From contig NZ_SPUW01000004.1 in NCBI RefSeq assembly GCF_004959925.1, forward strand, positions 93,706 through 157,705: DNA of 64,000 nucleotides, read 5' to 3'. The notes beneath the pieces were generated by a model that had not been told where the DNA came from, made no database searches, and saw only the letters and a list, made by a program, of their open reading frames with translations. Below, one piece after another: positions 42,019-51,214 of the stretch. The position numbers and the translations under genes are program-made. Source of the stretch: Pseudooceanicola onchidii (lineage in GTDB: Bacteria; Pseudomonadota; Alphaproteobacteria; Rhodobacterales; Rhodobacteraceae). How positions within the stretch are numbered: position 1 is the stretch's first letter; every line of letters starts with the position of its first letter.

Positions 42019-44550
42019 TCACTCTTCGCGGCGGCGGCGGGCGGTGGTGTATATCAGCGCCGCGAGAAGGATCAGCAGGCCCTGGAACCCGTACTGATAG
42101 CTTTGCGACAGCCCGAGGAAGGAAACGGCGTTCAGCACCTCGGTCAGCAGGATCGCCCCCAGGACCGACCCGATGAAGGTACCACGCCCGCCCAGCAGAC
42201 TGGTGCCGCCCAACACCACCGCCGTGATGCTGCCAAGCGTATAGTTCACACCCTGCGCCGGGTCGCCCACGCCGATCTGCGCCATCAGCATGACTGCGCC
42301 AAGGGCGGTCAGGACGGACACGGCGATGTAGCCCAGGATAAAGGCACGGTCGGTGCGCACGCCGATGCGGCGGGCCGATCCCTCGTTCGACCCGATGGCG
42401 CGCAGCTGCCAGCCGGGACGCAGGCGGCGCAGGCCCAGCTCCATCGCGACGGCGAGGCCGATCATGACAAGGAACGCCACCGGCACCGGGCCCATCCGGT
42501 AGGTCAGCGTGTCGATTACGTCGAACGAGATGTATCCGCCCGGTCCGTCGCGCAGCACGAAACTCATCCCCTGCAGGCCTATGAACATGGCCAGCGTGGC
42601 GGCAATCGGGGTGAAGTTGGCAAACCGGATCAGGAGGCCGTTGATCGCCCCCACAACAACCGCTGCCCCCAGCATCAGCGCGAAGCCAAGTGCCATGGTC
42701 GTCGCCGGATTGCCGTCGTTGATGAAGAACGACCCGATGACAACAAGGAATCCGGCAAGGGGGCCGACCGACAGGTCGATCCCGCCCATCAGAAGCGCGA
42801 TCGTCTGTCCTAGCGCGATGAAGCCAAGCGCGGTTGCAAGGATCAGGATGTTCGAGAGGTTGAAGGCCGACAGGTAGTTTTCGTTCTGCCCGCTGACGAA
42901 TAGCGCCAGTGCCACGGCGACGATGACGAGCGGCACGATCGTCGCGTTGTCGGTCTGGGCAAAGTGGCGGAACCTGGCTCCGAACCCGGCGGACTGGCGG
43001 CAGGTTTCGGCGACCTGATGCGCATGGGTGTCCGCCTCGACGGCGGCGCCGACGATGCGTGCCTCGGTGATATCGTCACCGCGCAGGGTCTGCACGACAC
43101 GGCCGCGCGACATGACGATGACGATGTCACAAAGCCCCTCAAGCTCGGCAGCATCAGAGGAATTGACGATCACCGGAGTGCCCGCATCCGACACCTCGCG
43201 CAGGATGCGATAGATCTCGAACCTTGCACCGACGTCGACGCCCTGCGTCGGTTCGTCGGCGATGATGTAGCCCGGATCGGCCAGCAGCGCACGGGACATG
43301 ACGATCTTCTGCTGGTTCCCCCCCGAGAGGGACGAGACTTTGGCCTCCAGTCCCGCCGCCTTCACGGCCAGCGCAGAGAAGACCTCGCGCACCTTCTCGT
43401 GCTCCTGACGACGGCTCAGGATTCCGCCGGTCGCGTATTTGTCGAGCGAGGCGAAGGTCGCGTTCTCGCGGATGGTCAGTTCGGCGGCAAGGCCCTCCTC
43501 GTGACGGTCCGACGGCATGTAGGCGGCCATGTCCTTCAGGTCGCCCGGCGCCAGCCTGCGTCCCGCCAGCGTGATGTCCCCGGTGCAGGGTTGCAGGCCG
43601 ACGAGGGCGCGCATCAGGTCGGCCTGGCCGTTCCCCTCGACGCCGGCGACACCGATGATCTGGCCGCGCCCGACCTCGAACGAGACGTCCGAGAATTTGC
43701 GCCCGCTCAGGCCTGCCACCGCGAAGTTCACCTCTGGATCGGTGGCGTCGCATTTCGGCGGAAAAGCCGAGGCGAGCGTTCGGCCGACAATCATGTCGAG
43801 CAGTTCGCTGTTGCTTATCTCGCTCGCCAGCGCGCTGCCACGATGGCGACCGTCACGCAGGACGGTGACGCGGTCGGCGATCTGGCGCAGTTCGGCCAGC
43901 CGGTGCGTGATGTAGATGACGGCCGTACCCTGGGCCTTCAGCGTCCTGATACGGTCGAACAGCATGTCGGTCGCATCCTGATCCAGTGCCGCGGTCGGTT
44001 CATCCAGGATCAGAACCCGCGGATTGACCGCCAGCGCCTTGGCGAGCTCAAGCAGGTGCTTCTGCGCGATGGTCAGCGTGTCGACGCGCGCGGCCAGGGG
44101 CGCGTGCAGGCCGACGTCATCCAGCAGGCGGCGCCCGATCCGGTCGTCGCGGTCCCCCGCGAAGATCGACGCGGGCAGGGCGACCTGAAGGTTTTCAAGC
44201 ACGGTCATGTCCGGCAGGATCGCCGGATGCTGATAGGAGATCGCGATGCCAAGCGCAGCCGAGGTTTCGGGCGTCAGCGGCATGACGTTGCGACCGTCAA
44301 ACTCGATCCGGCCGGTGCTGGGCTGCAGCACCCCGGTCAGGATGTTCATCAGGGTGGACTTGCCCGCCCCGTTCTCTCCCAGGATCGCGTGTACTTCGCC
44401 TGCGTGGATGTCGACGCTGACGTCGACCAGGGCACGGACGGCGCCGAAGGACTTGGACACGTTGGACAGGCGGACCAAAGGACGTGCAGGTGCCGGTGTG
44501 CGAACATCCCGGGCGGTCTGGTCGGGTGCGATATCAGCCAAGGGTATCAT
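42019..44550 (-). CDS. CUT2 sugar-type ABC transporter, ATPase-permease fusion
   Basis: An 843-residue fusion. Residues about 22-265 and 275-510 are the two ABC domains of a CUT2 (ribose/xylose-type) ATPase. The first Walker A is GENGAGKST, with LILDEPTAALD. The second domain has the degenerate P-loop GVEGNGQADL but a clear signature LSGGNQQKIVMSRALL, as usual for this family. Residues about 540-840 are an RbsC-like permease with about nine membrane segments, including IDLSVGPLAGF and VLGGTSLLGGRGT. In most CUT2 systems these are separate genes. With the permease at 45670 it would form an asymmetric transporter. Confidence 0.88.
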   Translation of the reverse strand: MIPLADIAPDQTARDVRTPAPARPLVRLSNVSKSFGAVRALVDVSVDIHAGEVHAILGENGAGKSTLMNILTGVLQPSTGRIEFDGRNVMPLTPETSAALGIAISYQHPAILPDMTVLENLQVALPASIFAGDRDDRIGRRLLDDVGLHAPLAARVDTLTIAQKHLLELAKALAVNPRVLILDEPTAALDQDATDMLFDRIRTLKAQGTAVIYITHRLAELRQIADRVTVLRDGRHRGSALASEISNSELLDMIVGRTLASAFPPKCDATDPEVNFAVAGLSGRKFSDVSFEVGRGQIIGVAGVEGNGQADLMRALVGLQPCTGDITLAGRRLAPGDLKDMAAYMPSDRHEEGLAAELTIRENATFASLDKYATGGILSRRQEHEKVREVFSALAVKAAGLEAKVSSLSGGNQQKIVMSRALLADPGYIIADEPTQGVDVGARFEIYRILREVSDAGTPVIVNSSDAAELEGLCDIVIVMSRGRVVQTLRGDDITEARIVGAAVEADTHAHQVAETCRQSAGFGARFRHFAQTDNATIVPLVIVAVALALFVSGQNENYLSAFNLSNILILATALGFIALGQTIALLMGGIDLSVGPLAGFLVVIGSFFINDGNPATTMALGFALMLGAAVVVGAINGLLIRFANFTPIAATLAMFIGLQGMSFVLRDGPGGYISFDVIDTLTYRMGPVPVAFLVMIGLAVAMELGLRRLRPGWQLRAIGSNEGSARRIGVRTDRAFILGYIAVSVLTALGAVMLMAQIGVGDPAQGVNYTLGSITAVVLGGTSLLGGRGTFIGSVLGAILLTEVLNAVSFLGLSQSYQYGFQGLLILLAALIYTTARRRREE

Positions 44551-44590
44551 CCGTTCGTTTTCCGCAGATCATGGGGGCAGGTCGGTCGCC

Positions 44591-44610
44591 CGGGCGGCTT
44601 TCACCGCCCG
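44591..44610. promoter_or_regulatory. Stem-loop between binding-protein and ATPase genes
   Basis: CGGGCGG-CTTTCA-CCGCCCG is a perfect 7-bp stem between the solute-binding protein gene and the ATPase-permease gene in transcription order. Such hairpins commonly protect the upstream mRNA and raise binding-protein levels relative to the membrane parts. No T tract follows on the minus strand. Confidence 0.5.
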
Positions 44611-44621
44611 GAACCGGGATC

Positions 44622-45689
44622 TTACTGGCCGACGGCCTTCGCCTGGTCGTCGCCGGACAGTTGCGAGGACAGGTAGATCGCGCCTGGCAGGTCATCGCGG
44701 CACTGAACCTCGCTCGGGTCGCCATCGGTCGAGTCTTCGAAGTTGGGCGCCTCGAAGATCTCGGCTTCGGGCGGGGTACCGCCCGTCGCCTCGGCGATGG
44801 CCCACTGCACGGCGAGGCGCACGTTGTCGTTGCCGGTCGCCACGGTGAACAGCTTGAAGTCCGGGTTGTCGGCCTGGTTCTCATGCCAGAAGCAGCCCAG
44901 AGAATTGCCGTCCGACGTCGCCAGCGCCGGGATCGACCGGTCGAAGTTCTTGAACACCGGCAGCGCACCGACCAGCGAGGGGCCGAAGTCCGACACGATC
45001 ACGTCGATGTCCTCGTGCTGCGCGATCGCCGCCGAAAGGACCTGCTGCGTCAGGGACGGATCCCAGTTGGTGACCGCAAAGGGGTCGGGGTTCAGGAAGG
45101 TGTACTTGTCGTCGAGGATGTTCTTCATCCCCTTCAGCTCGTCCAGGCCCTGGCTGTTGCCGGCGGGGCCGGACAGGAACAGGATGTTGGCGCCGTCGGG
45201 GAAGTTCTCCTTGATCCAGGTGCCCCAGCTTTCGCCGTCATAGACAAAGTCCGCACCGATGAAACGGGTGTAGTTCCGGCCCGCTTCGCCGCCGACGTTC
45301 ACGCGGTAGGGCACGACCACCGATCCCGCACGGTAGGCATTGGTCAGGGCGGGCAGCACGGCCGGGCCCGCGTCGCCGAAGACCACCATCGCGTCCACGC
45401 CACGCGCGGCCATGGAGTTGATATCGGAAATCGCCTTCTGGGTGTCCCCCTGGCCATCAGCATAGAAGTACTCGGTGATCGAGGGGCACTTTTCGGCCTC
45501 CTGCTTGCCCGAGGCTGTTGTGACCAGCCGCCAGCTGTTGCCGCCGAAACCGTCCAGCAGCGCCAGCGTCGCCTCGTTCGGGCCACACCACGACGGTGTG
45601 TCCTGCGCCGTGGCGGCACCGGCCGTCAGGGCCATTCCCAGGCCGAGCGCCGCGACGGCCCCGCCCCCCTTAAGCATCGAAAGTCTCAT
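44622..45689 (-). CDS. CUT2 periplasmic sugar-type substrate-binding protein
   Basis: A 355-residue periplasmic-binding protein of the RbsB-like type 1 fold. It has a signal peptide in residues 1-29 (cleavage near AATAQD), then LALLDGFGGNSWR, DTQKAISDINSMAARGVDAM, the typical VSDFGPS hinge and an SQGLDELKGM segment. The ribosome-binding site AAGGAGGAGG is strong and lies inside the end of the permease gene, which overlaps by 20 bases. It delivers a monosaccharide- or cyclitol-like ligand to the adjoining CUT2 membrane parts. Confidence 0.88.
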   Translation of the reverse strand: MRLSMLKGGGAVAALGLGMALTAGAATAQDTPSWCGPNEATLALLDGFGGNSWRLVTTASGKQEAEKCPSITEYFYADGQGDTQKAISDINSMAARGVDAMVVFGDAGPAVLPALTNAYRAGSVVVPYRVNVGGEAGRNYTRFIGADFVYDGESWGTWIKENFPDGANILFLSGPAGNSQGLDELKGMKNILDDKYTFLNPDPFAVTNWDPSLTQQVLSAAIAQHEDIDVIVSDFGPSLVGALPVFKNFDRSIPALATSDGNSLGCFWHENQADNPDFKLFTVATGNDNVRLAVQWAIAEATGGTPPEAEIFEAPNFEDSTDGDPSEVQCRDDLPGAIYLSSQLSGDDQAKAVGQ

Positions 45690-46704
45690 GGGTTTCCTCC
45701 TCCTTAGGACTTTTCGTCTTCATCTTGAAACGGCCCGTCCAGTCGATCGAGTAGACCCCGATCCCGAAGACGAGCGCGAGCGCCTGAACGATGGTCTGAG
45801 CCGAGTACGGCACGCCGATCGACAGGGCGAACTGGCTGAGCTGGTTGAGAAAGAAGGCCGCGATCACGACCGAGATCGGAAAGCCACGTCCCCCCAGCAG
45901 GGACGTGCCCGCCAGCACCACCACCGCAACCGAAGGCAACAGAAGCGCGTTGCCCTGAAAGGCGGTCGGTTCACGGGTGATGCCCGCGATCAGCACGCCG
46001 GCGGTGCAGTACAGCAGCTGCGCCATCATATAGGCCATCGCCTCGTACCGCTTGACCCGCAGGCCCGCGGCACGGGCGGCAACCCGGTTGGCGCCTATCG
46101 CCTCGAACCGGCGACCCGCGACGGTTTTCTTCAGCGCAAAGGACACCATGGCCAGGATGACGACCGCGAAAATGACTGAATGCGGGATGCCGAAGGTCTG
46201 TCCTCCGGCGATGGCCGCCAGCACCTTGGTCGTGATCCGCGGCACCCCGCCCGAGATCGCGAAGACCGCCGAGTAAAGAAGCGCGTTCATCCCGATCGTC
46301 GCCACGATGGCATTCAGACGGAAGTAGGCGATCATGACCCCGTTGAGAAATCCTGCCGCCAGCGCAAAGCCGACTGCGACGACAACGGCCTGAAACAGCA
46401 TCGCATCGTTGCCGTTCGGCATATGCGTCGCGATCACCACCGCCAGTGAGACCGACCCCGGCACCGACAGGTCGAACCCGCCCTGCTGCACCACCAGCAT
46501 CTGGCCCAGGCCGACGATCCCGAGGACCGCGGCGAAGGGGAGGCTGCCCATCAGCGACCCCGCCGTGACGGCAGAGGGCGCGAAGAGGGCGCACAGCAGG
46601 ATCAGCCCGAGGGTTGAGACGACGATGGTTGCAAAGCCCTTGGCCACCGGGATCGAGGACAGTCCGGACGGACCTGCGAAGCCTTGTGGTGTGGTGTCAG
46701 CCAT
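45670..46704 (-). CDS. CUT2 sugar-type ABC transporter permease
   Basis: A 344-residue RbsC/XylH-like permease with about nine hydrophobic segments, carrying the family segments QQGGFDLSVPGSVSLA (EAA-like region), GFLNGVMIAYFRLNAIVATIG and LAGTSLLGGRGFPIS. It precedes the binding protein and the ATPase-permease fusion in one transcript. With the permease half of the fusion it may form a heterodimeric channel. Confidence 0.9.
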   Translation of the reverse strand: MADTTPQGFAGPSGLSSIPVAKGFATIVVSTLGLILLCALFAPSAVTAGSLMGSLPFAAVLGIVGLGQMLVVQQGGFDLSVPGSVSLAVVIATHMPNGNDAMLFQAVVVAVGFALAAGFLNGVMIAYFRLNAIVATIGMNALLYSAVFAISGGVPRITTKVLAAIAGGQTFGIPHSVIFAVVILAMVSFALKKTVAGRRFEAIGANRVAARAAGLRVKRYEAMAYMMAQLLYCTAGVLIAGITREPTAFQGNALLLPSVAVVVLAGTSLLGGRGFPISVVIAAFFLNQLSQFALSIGVPYSAQTIVQALALVFGIGVYSIDWTGRFKMKTKSPKEEETHETFDA

Positions 46705-46732
46705 CGGTCTCTCCTACCCCCTGCGCTTGCGT

Positions 46733-47713
46733 TCAGCTGATTTCCAGCGTGACCTTGACGGCCTTGTCCGGCGACTTGCCCAGATCCAACGCGGTCAGCG
46801 CATCGTCCAGCCGGTAGCTGTGGGTCTGGATCGGCGACAGGTCGAGTCCGGTGCGTTCCAGGAAGCGGATCGCGGCGGGCCAGACACCGGGCGACCCGAT
46901 ACAGCCCTTCACGTTCAGGTTCTTGATCTGGATCTTGCCCAGATCGACACTGATTTTCTGGCCGATGTTGATCCCGACCATGGAAACGTCGCCCTCTTCG
47001 CGAGCATATTCGAACACGTTGGCAAGCGACGACGGATGGCCGGCGCATTCCACGACCAGATCGGCCCCGCCCCCGGTCATCTCGGTGATCGCCTCGACCG
47101 GGTCGCCGTCGGTCGGGTCGACCGTCGCATCGGCGCCCAGCTTCATCGCGATGTCGCGGCGCAACGGCACCGGATCGACGACGATCACCCGTGCGCCCAT
47201 GCCGATGGCGGCCGCAGCCGAGACCAGGCCGATGGTGCCACCGCCCGATATCACGACCGTATCGGCCGCGCAGACACCGCCATGGCGAAGTACCGCATAG
47301 TAGCCGCAGGTGAACGGTTCGATCAGCGCACCCTTGGCGTCGTCGACGGCATCGGGCAGCTTGTGCAGCCATTCCGGACGGGCAGCAAAGAATTCGCGAT
47401 CGGCCCCGTCCATCGAGAAACCGAAGTGGTGGATCCGCTCGGGCGTATTGATGACGCATTCGCCGACAACGCGGTCGCCGGGCGTCAGGCCCTTCACGTT
47501 CTTGCCGACCTCGACGACCTCGCCGACCCATTCGTGGCCGGGGGTCACCGGATAGGAGATCGGGATGATGTATTGGCCGGCCAGCAGTTCGTAATCCGAA
47601 TGACAGATGCCGACGCGACGCGACCGGATCAGCACCTCGTTATCCGTGATGCCGGGCGTCTGGACCTGGGTGACGACGGGCTTGTTCGGTTCATCGAAGA
47701 TCAGGGCTTTCAT
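46733..47713 (-). CDS. Zinc-type medium-chain alcohol dehydrogenase
   Basis: A 326-residue medium-chain dehydrogenase. Catalytic zinc region: GICHSDYELLAGQY (Cys) and TPGHEWVGEVVEVG (His-Glu). Cofactor motif VISGGGTIGLVSA, with VVDP after it suggesting NAD. The four-cysteine structural-zinc lobe of classical members is missing. It starts 1 base after the Gfo/Idh gene. A long open frame upstream is not coding, because MKALIF at 47713 matches the family start. It likely oxidises a hydroxyl group of the transported compound. Confidence 0.87.
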   Translation of the reverse strand: MKALIFDEPNKPVVTQVQTPGITDNEVLIRSRRVGICHSDYELLAGQYIIPISYPVTPGHEWVGEVVEVGKNVKGLTPGDRVVGECVINTPERIHHFGFSMDGADREFFAARPEWLHKLPDAVDDAKGALIEPFTCGYYAVLRHGGVCAADTVVISGGGTIGLVSAAAAIGMGARVIVVDPVPLRRDIAMKLGADATVDPTDGDPVEAITEMTGGGADLVVECAGHPSSLANVFEYAREEGDVSMVGINIGQKISVDLGKIQIKNLNVKGCIGSPGVWPAAIRFLERTGLDLSPIQTHSYRLDDALTALDLGKSPDKAVKVTLEIS

Positions 47714-47714
47714 C

Positions 47715-48749
47715 TCAGGCTTCCACTTCTGCGGCGACCGGCTGGGCCACCTTTTCGATTTGGCCGCTGCGGGCCGAGGCAAAGATCGCCTCGAGCAGGG
47801 CGATGTTGTTGACCAGGTGTTCGCCGGTGATCGGGTAATCCGCCTGCCCCCGCACGGCGCGGGCGAAGGCCACGAGGTTGTCCTTGACCGGTTCGGCCTT
47901 GCCGATCTCCTCTGTTTCAATCGGGCCGCCGGCCATGGCGCGGGTTACGACCCAGCCGTCCGGCGCCTCGACATGCGCCTTGTCGCGGATGTCGATCCAG
48001 CCCTTCGAGCCGTAGACCGTGAACCGGGACATGAAAGGGTTGGCCAGCGAGGCCGAGACGTAAGACGTGCCGCCGCCCGTGAACTTCACATAAGCGGCGA
48101 CCGTGTCACCCTGAGGGAGGTCAGAGGACAGTTGTTCACAGATACACAGCACGCTTTCCGCGCGGCCCAGCAGGCGCACCGACAGGTCCAGCAGGTGGAT
48201 GCCGGTCGCGGTCATGCCGCCGGCCGGGGCTTCGGTCGCCTTCACGCGCCAGTTGTCGCGGTCGATGGTGACAAATTTGTCGTGGCTGAAGTTGGCCTCT
48301 ATCTGGTGGATGCGGCCCAGATCTCCGGCGTCGGCCAGCGCCAGCATCTCGGCCACCGGCGGTTCGAACCGGCGTTCGTGGCCCATGCCCAGCACCAGCC
48401 CGGCATCCGCACAAAGCGCCACGGACCGAGCGGCTTCCTCGGCCGTCAGGGCCAAGGGCTTCTCGCAGAAGATGTGCTTGCCCGCCGTCACCGCTTCGGC
48501 GATCTGACGGGTGTGCATCGAATGCGGCGTCGCCAGCACGACCGCCTCGACCTGCGGGTCGTTCAGCGCATCGGCATAGTCGGTCGACAGGGCCACCCCC
48601 TTGGCGGCGCAAAGGTCGCGCACGCCGTCGGCATTCGGTTCGACCGCCCGGACGACGCGGATGTCCCCGGGCGCGGCCTCGAGCACCGAGAGCATCTTCT
48701 GCCCCCACCATCCCAGCCCGACGAGGGCGATTTTGACCGGCCCCGACAT
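47715..48749 (-). CDS. Gfo/Idh/MocA-family oxidoreductase
   Basis: A 344-residue dinucleotide-dependent dehydrogenase of the glucose-fructose oxidoreductase/inositol dehydrogenase family. N-terminal Rossmann motif LVGLGWWGQ, the signature HIFCEKPLALT with the catalytic Lys in EKP, and GIHLLDLSVRLLG with the conserved His/Asp. The start is set at ATG 48749, next to the YciI stop. The family acts on sugars and cyclitols, including myo-inositol, which supports a polyol substrate for this operon. Confidence 0.9.
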   Translation of the reverse strand: MSGPVKIALVGLGWWGQKMLSVLEAAPGDIRVVRAVEPNADGVRDLCAAKGVALSTDYADALNDPQVEAVVLATPHSMHTRQIAEAVTAGKHIFCEKPLALTAEEAARSVALCADAGLVLGMGHERRFEPPVAEMLALADAGDLGRIHQIEANFSHDKFVTIDRDNWRVKATEAPAGGMTATGIHLLDLSVRLLGRAESVLCICEQLSSDLPQGDTVAAYVKFTGGGTSYVSASLANPFMSRFTVYGSKGWIDIRDKAHVEAPDGWVVTRAMAGGPIETEEIGKAEPVKDNLVAFARAVRGQADYPITGEHLVNNIALLEAIFASARSGQIEKVAQPVAAEVEA

Positions 48750-49033
48750 CAGCGGTTGTCCACGCGCTTGGAGAACGGACGGATCGACACGGTTTTCCAC
48801 AGGCCGACCTTGGCGAAGGGATCGTTCCGGTTGAAGTCCTCGACCTCGGCCAGGCTGTCGGCTTCCAGCACGAAGCAGCTGCCGATCATCGTTTCCTCGT
48901 CATCGGCCAGAAGCGGGCCCGATATGACGGTCTTCACCGGGGCCGATGCCAGATAGGCCTTGTGGTCGTCATAGTTCGCCAGCCGGGTATCGACGGCGCC
49001 CTCGTGGTCGAGGCAATGGATCACGTAATGCAT
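48749..49033 (-). CDS. YciI-family protein
   Basis: A 94-residue YciI-like protein: MHYVIHCLDHEGA, then RLANYDDHKAYLA with the conserved His-Asp pair, VISGPLLADDEE and FNRNDPFAKVGLW. The family includes TftG, which removes chloride from 5-chlorohydroxyquinol just before hydroxyquinol-type ring cleavage. In this operon with a hydroxyquinol dioxygenase and maleylacetate reductase, a dehydration or elimination step on a related ring is a reasonable guess. The start ATG 49033 matches family length; longer frames upstream are not supported. Confidence 0.87.
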   Translation of the reverse strand: MHYVIHCLDHEGAVDTRLANYDDHKAYLASAPVKTVISGPLLADDEETMIGSCFVLEADSLAEVEDFNRNDPFAKVGLWKTVSIRPFSKRVDNR

Positions 49034-49046
49034 CTTGGTCCCCTCC

Positions 49047-50117
49047 TCAGGCCGGAATGATCTTGCGCGCGCGCAACTCGTCGAAGACATCGGTGAAGCT
49101 GTCTCGCGTCGACTGGTAGGCCGTGAAGCCAAGCTTCCGGCTGTTGGTCATGTCGGTGAAACACTCAAGCTCGCGCCCCAGATCGGCATCGCTGTGCCAC
49201 CACGACGCCAGCCGGTTCACCGGGATGTCCTGCAGGCCGTGCTTCGCGACGATCTCTTTCCAGATGCCGTCGGCGTCCTTCATCTGTTCTTCCAGCGGGG
49301 TCGGGTGGCCGGGGTAGTCGGCGACCTCGATCCCGAAGTAGTCGGCGATCTGCTGCCACAGCCAGGTCCAGCGGAAGACGTCACCGTTCGCGGTGTTGAA
49401 CGGCGTGTTCGCCGCCTCGGGCGTGGTCGCGGCCCAGTGAAACTGCTTGGCCAGCAGGCGGGCATCGGTGACGTCGGTCACGGCGTTGTACTGTTCGGGC
49501 GAGCCGGGATAGAGGAACTTCTGCCCGGTGTGCCTGCAGATCGACGCATAGACCGCAAGCGTCACGGCCATGTTCATGTAGTTCCCGACGGTAAAGCCGA
49601 TCATCGTATGCGGGCGATGCACCGACCAGGTGAACCCGTGCTTCTCGGCCATCTCGAACAGCACGTCTTCCTGCGCATAGTAGAAGTTCGGCCCCGGCAG
49701 GCGCGGGCTGCTTTCCAGAAACGGCGTGTAGGGCGTGACCTTGGCGTAATCGTCAAAGGACCCGAGGTAATGCTTGAGCCCCGTGACAAGCGCTGCGTGC
49801 TTCACGGGCGCACCGGCGATCCCTTCGAACAGGTTGCGCGCCATCAGGCCGTTGACCCGGACGTTCTCGTCTTCGTTGGCCTGGCGCGCCCAGGTGCAAT
49901 AAAACACGTGGGTCACGTCCTGCGCGGCTTTCAGCGCCTCGGCGCTGGTGCCCGCATCGGTCAGGTCGGCGGCGATGTGGCGGTCGGACCACTCGAGGTC
50001 GACGTCACTGCGCGACACGGTCACCACCGTCCATCCATGGGCCTTGAGTTCGCGCGCCGTGTAGCTACCGGACAATCCGGTGGCCCCTACGATCAGCGCA
50101 ATATTCTTGTCAGTCAT
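49047..50117 (-). CDS. PRISE-type SDR (progesterone 5-beta-reductase/iridoid synthase-like)
   Basis: A 356-residue extended SDR of the PRISE group: VGATGLSGSYTAREL (cofactor), VFYCTWARQANEDENVRVN, LVTGLKHYLGSFDD with the catalytic Lys, and GPNFYYAQEDVLFEMAEK with the catalytic Tyr. Family members reduce activated C=C bonds of enones. In this run an enone reductase or the reverse dehydrogenation would fit conversion between a cyclohexane and an aromatic ring. It starts 29 bases after the alcohol dehydrogenase gene and ends 13 bases before the YciI gene. Confidence 0.85.
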   Translation of the reverse strand: MTDKNIALIVGATGLSGSYTARELKAHGWTVVTVSRSDVDLEWSDRHIAADLTDAGTSAEALKAAQDVTHVFYCTWARQANEDENVRVNGLMARNLFEGIAGAPVKHAALVTGLKHYLGSFDDYAKVTPYTPFLESSPRLPGPNFYYAQEDVLFEMAEKHGFTWSVHRPHTMIGFTVGNYMNMAVTLAVYASICRHTGQKFLYPGSPEQYNAVTDVTDARLLAKQFHWAATTPEAANTPFNTANGDVFRWTWLWQQIADYFGIEVADYPGHPTPLEEQMKDADGIWKEIVAKHGLQDIPVNRLASWWHSDADLGRELECFTDMTNSRKLGFTAYQSTRDSFTDVFDELRARKIIPA

Positions 50118-50146
50118 AAGCTTTCGCTTTCGTTGGTTGGGTCAGC

Positions 50147-51214
50147 TCAGGTCGTGACCATGATTTTCAGATGCTCTCCGGCGGGGTCGAGAAGCGCCTC
50201 GAACCCTTTTTCCACGACATCCTCGGCCGCGATCCGCGCGGTGATGACCTTTTCGATCGGAAAGTTGCCTGCGGCGACCATGCGGGCGATGCGCGGCCAG
50301 ATCTGGGTCGGGTAGCACCAGGTCGCCTCGACCGTGATGTCCTTGAGAGCCCACAGCATGGCATCGATACTGGCGGGCTTCATGTGCAGGCCGACCTGCA
50401 CCACCCTGCCCTGTCGACGCACCGCGTTGACGCAGGCGTTCAGTGACGCTTCGAGCCCGACGCATTCCAGCGCGACATCGACGCCCACGCCTTCCTCGGT
50501 CAGGTCGCCGATGATCTGGTCCAGATCTCCGCCCCTGGGGTCGACGACATGGGCGTAGGGCGCGATGTCCTTGATGATGCGGCGGCGGTTGGGGTTCGGC
50601 TCGGAAACGATGATCGTGCTCGCCCCCGCGGCATGCGCCGACAGGACCGTCAGCGCGCCGATCGGCCCGGCCCCCGAGACAAGCACGGTGGACCCCGCGG
50701 TCACCCCGCCCCGGTCCACGCCATAAAGCGCGACGGCGGCCGGTTCGATCATCGCGGCCTGTTCGTCCGTGATCCCGTCCGGCACGGGCTGGGCGTTGTA
50801 ATCCTTGATCACCGCCTTTTCGCCCATGCCGCCCCATGCCCAGCTGAGCCCCACGCAGCCGAGATCGGGCGACAGGTGGTAAAGGCCGCGCTTGCCGTAA
50901 TAATCGTTGCGGGGCGCCACCAGCGGCTGGATCGAGATGCGGTCCCCCGCCGAGACATCCGACACCGCATCGCCGACCTTCAGCACCCGGGCCGAGAATT
51001 CGTGGCCAAGGATCTGCGGGTTGGTGGCGCCGGTGTAGACGTGCGGTTCGGCCGGGGTCACGATCGGTCCGGCGATATACTCATGCAGATCGGTGCCGCA
51101 GATGCCCGTGATGATCGGCGCGATCAGCACGTCGTCATGCGCCAGGGTGTCCGTCGGCTCGGCAACCTGTTCGACGCGGATGTCCTTCGCTCCGTGGAAA
51201 CGTACGGCTTTCAA
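50147..51214 (-). CDS. Zinc-type medium-chain dehydrogenase (butanediol/sorbitol dehydrogenase-like), TTG start
   Basis: A 355-residue medium-chain dehydrogenase, first gene of the twelve-gene run. Catalytic-zinc residues in GICGTDLHEY and ILGHEFSARV, cofactor motif VSGAGPIGALTVL, acidic VSEPNPNR after it, and SWAWGGMGEKAV. The structural-zinc cysteines normally following GDRI are absent (QPLVAPRNDYYGKRGLYHLS). No ATG fits the family start, while TTG at 51214 begins the family sequence and is preceded by GGGAGG, so TTG is chosen. It diverges from the beta-hydroxyacid dehydrogenase gene across a 200-base promoter region. Confidence 0.86.
   Translation of the reverse strand: MKAVRFHGAKDIRVEQVAEPTDTLAHDDVLIAPIITGICGTDLHEYIAGPIVTPAEPHVYTGATNPQILGHEFSARVLKVGDAVSDVSAGDRISIQPLVAPRNDYYGKRGLYHLSPDLGCVGLSWAWGGMGEKAVIKDYNAQPVPDGITDEQAAMIEPAAVALYGVDRGGVTAGSTVLVSGAGPIGALTVLSAHAAGASTIIVSEPNPNRRRIIKDIAPYAHVVDPRGGDLDQIIGDLTEEGVGVDVALECVGLEASLNACVNAVRRQGRVVQVGLHMKPASIDAMLWALKDITVEATWCYPTQIWPRIARMVAAGNFPIEKVITARIAAEDVVEKGFEALLDPAGEHLKIMVTT

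Noticed and set aside
43000..44676. Long plus-strand frame opposite the ABC ATPase
   Set aside because: Shadow of the minus-strand ATPase-permease gene; the translated sequence has no domain and is rich in Asp, His and Arg as expected from antisense GC-rich codons.
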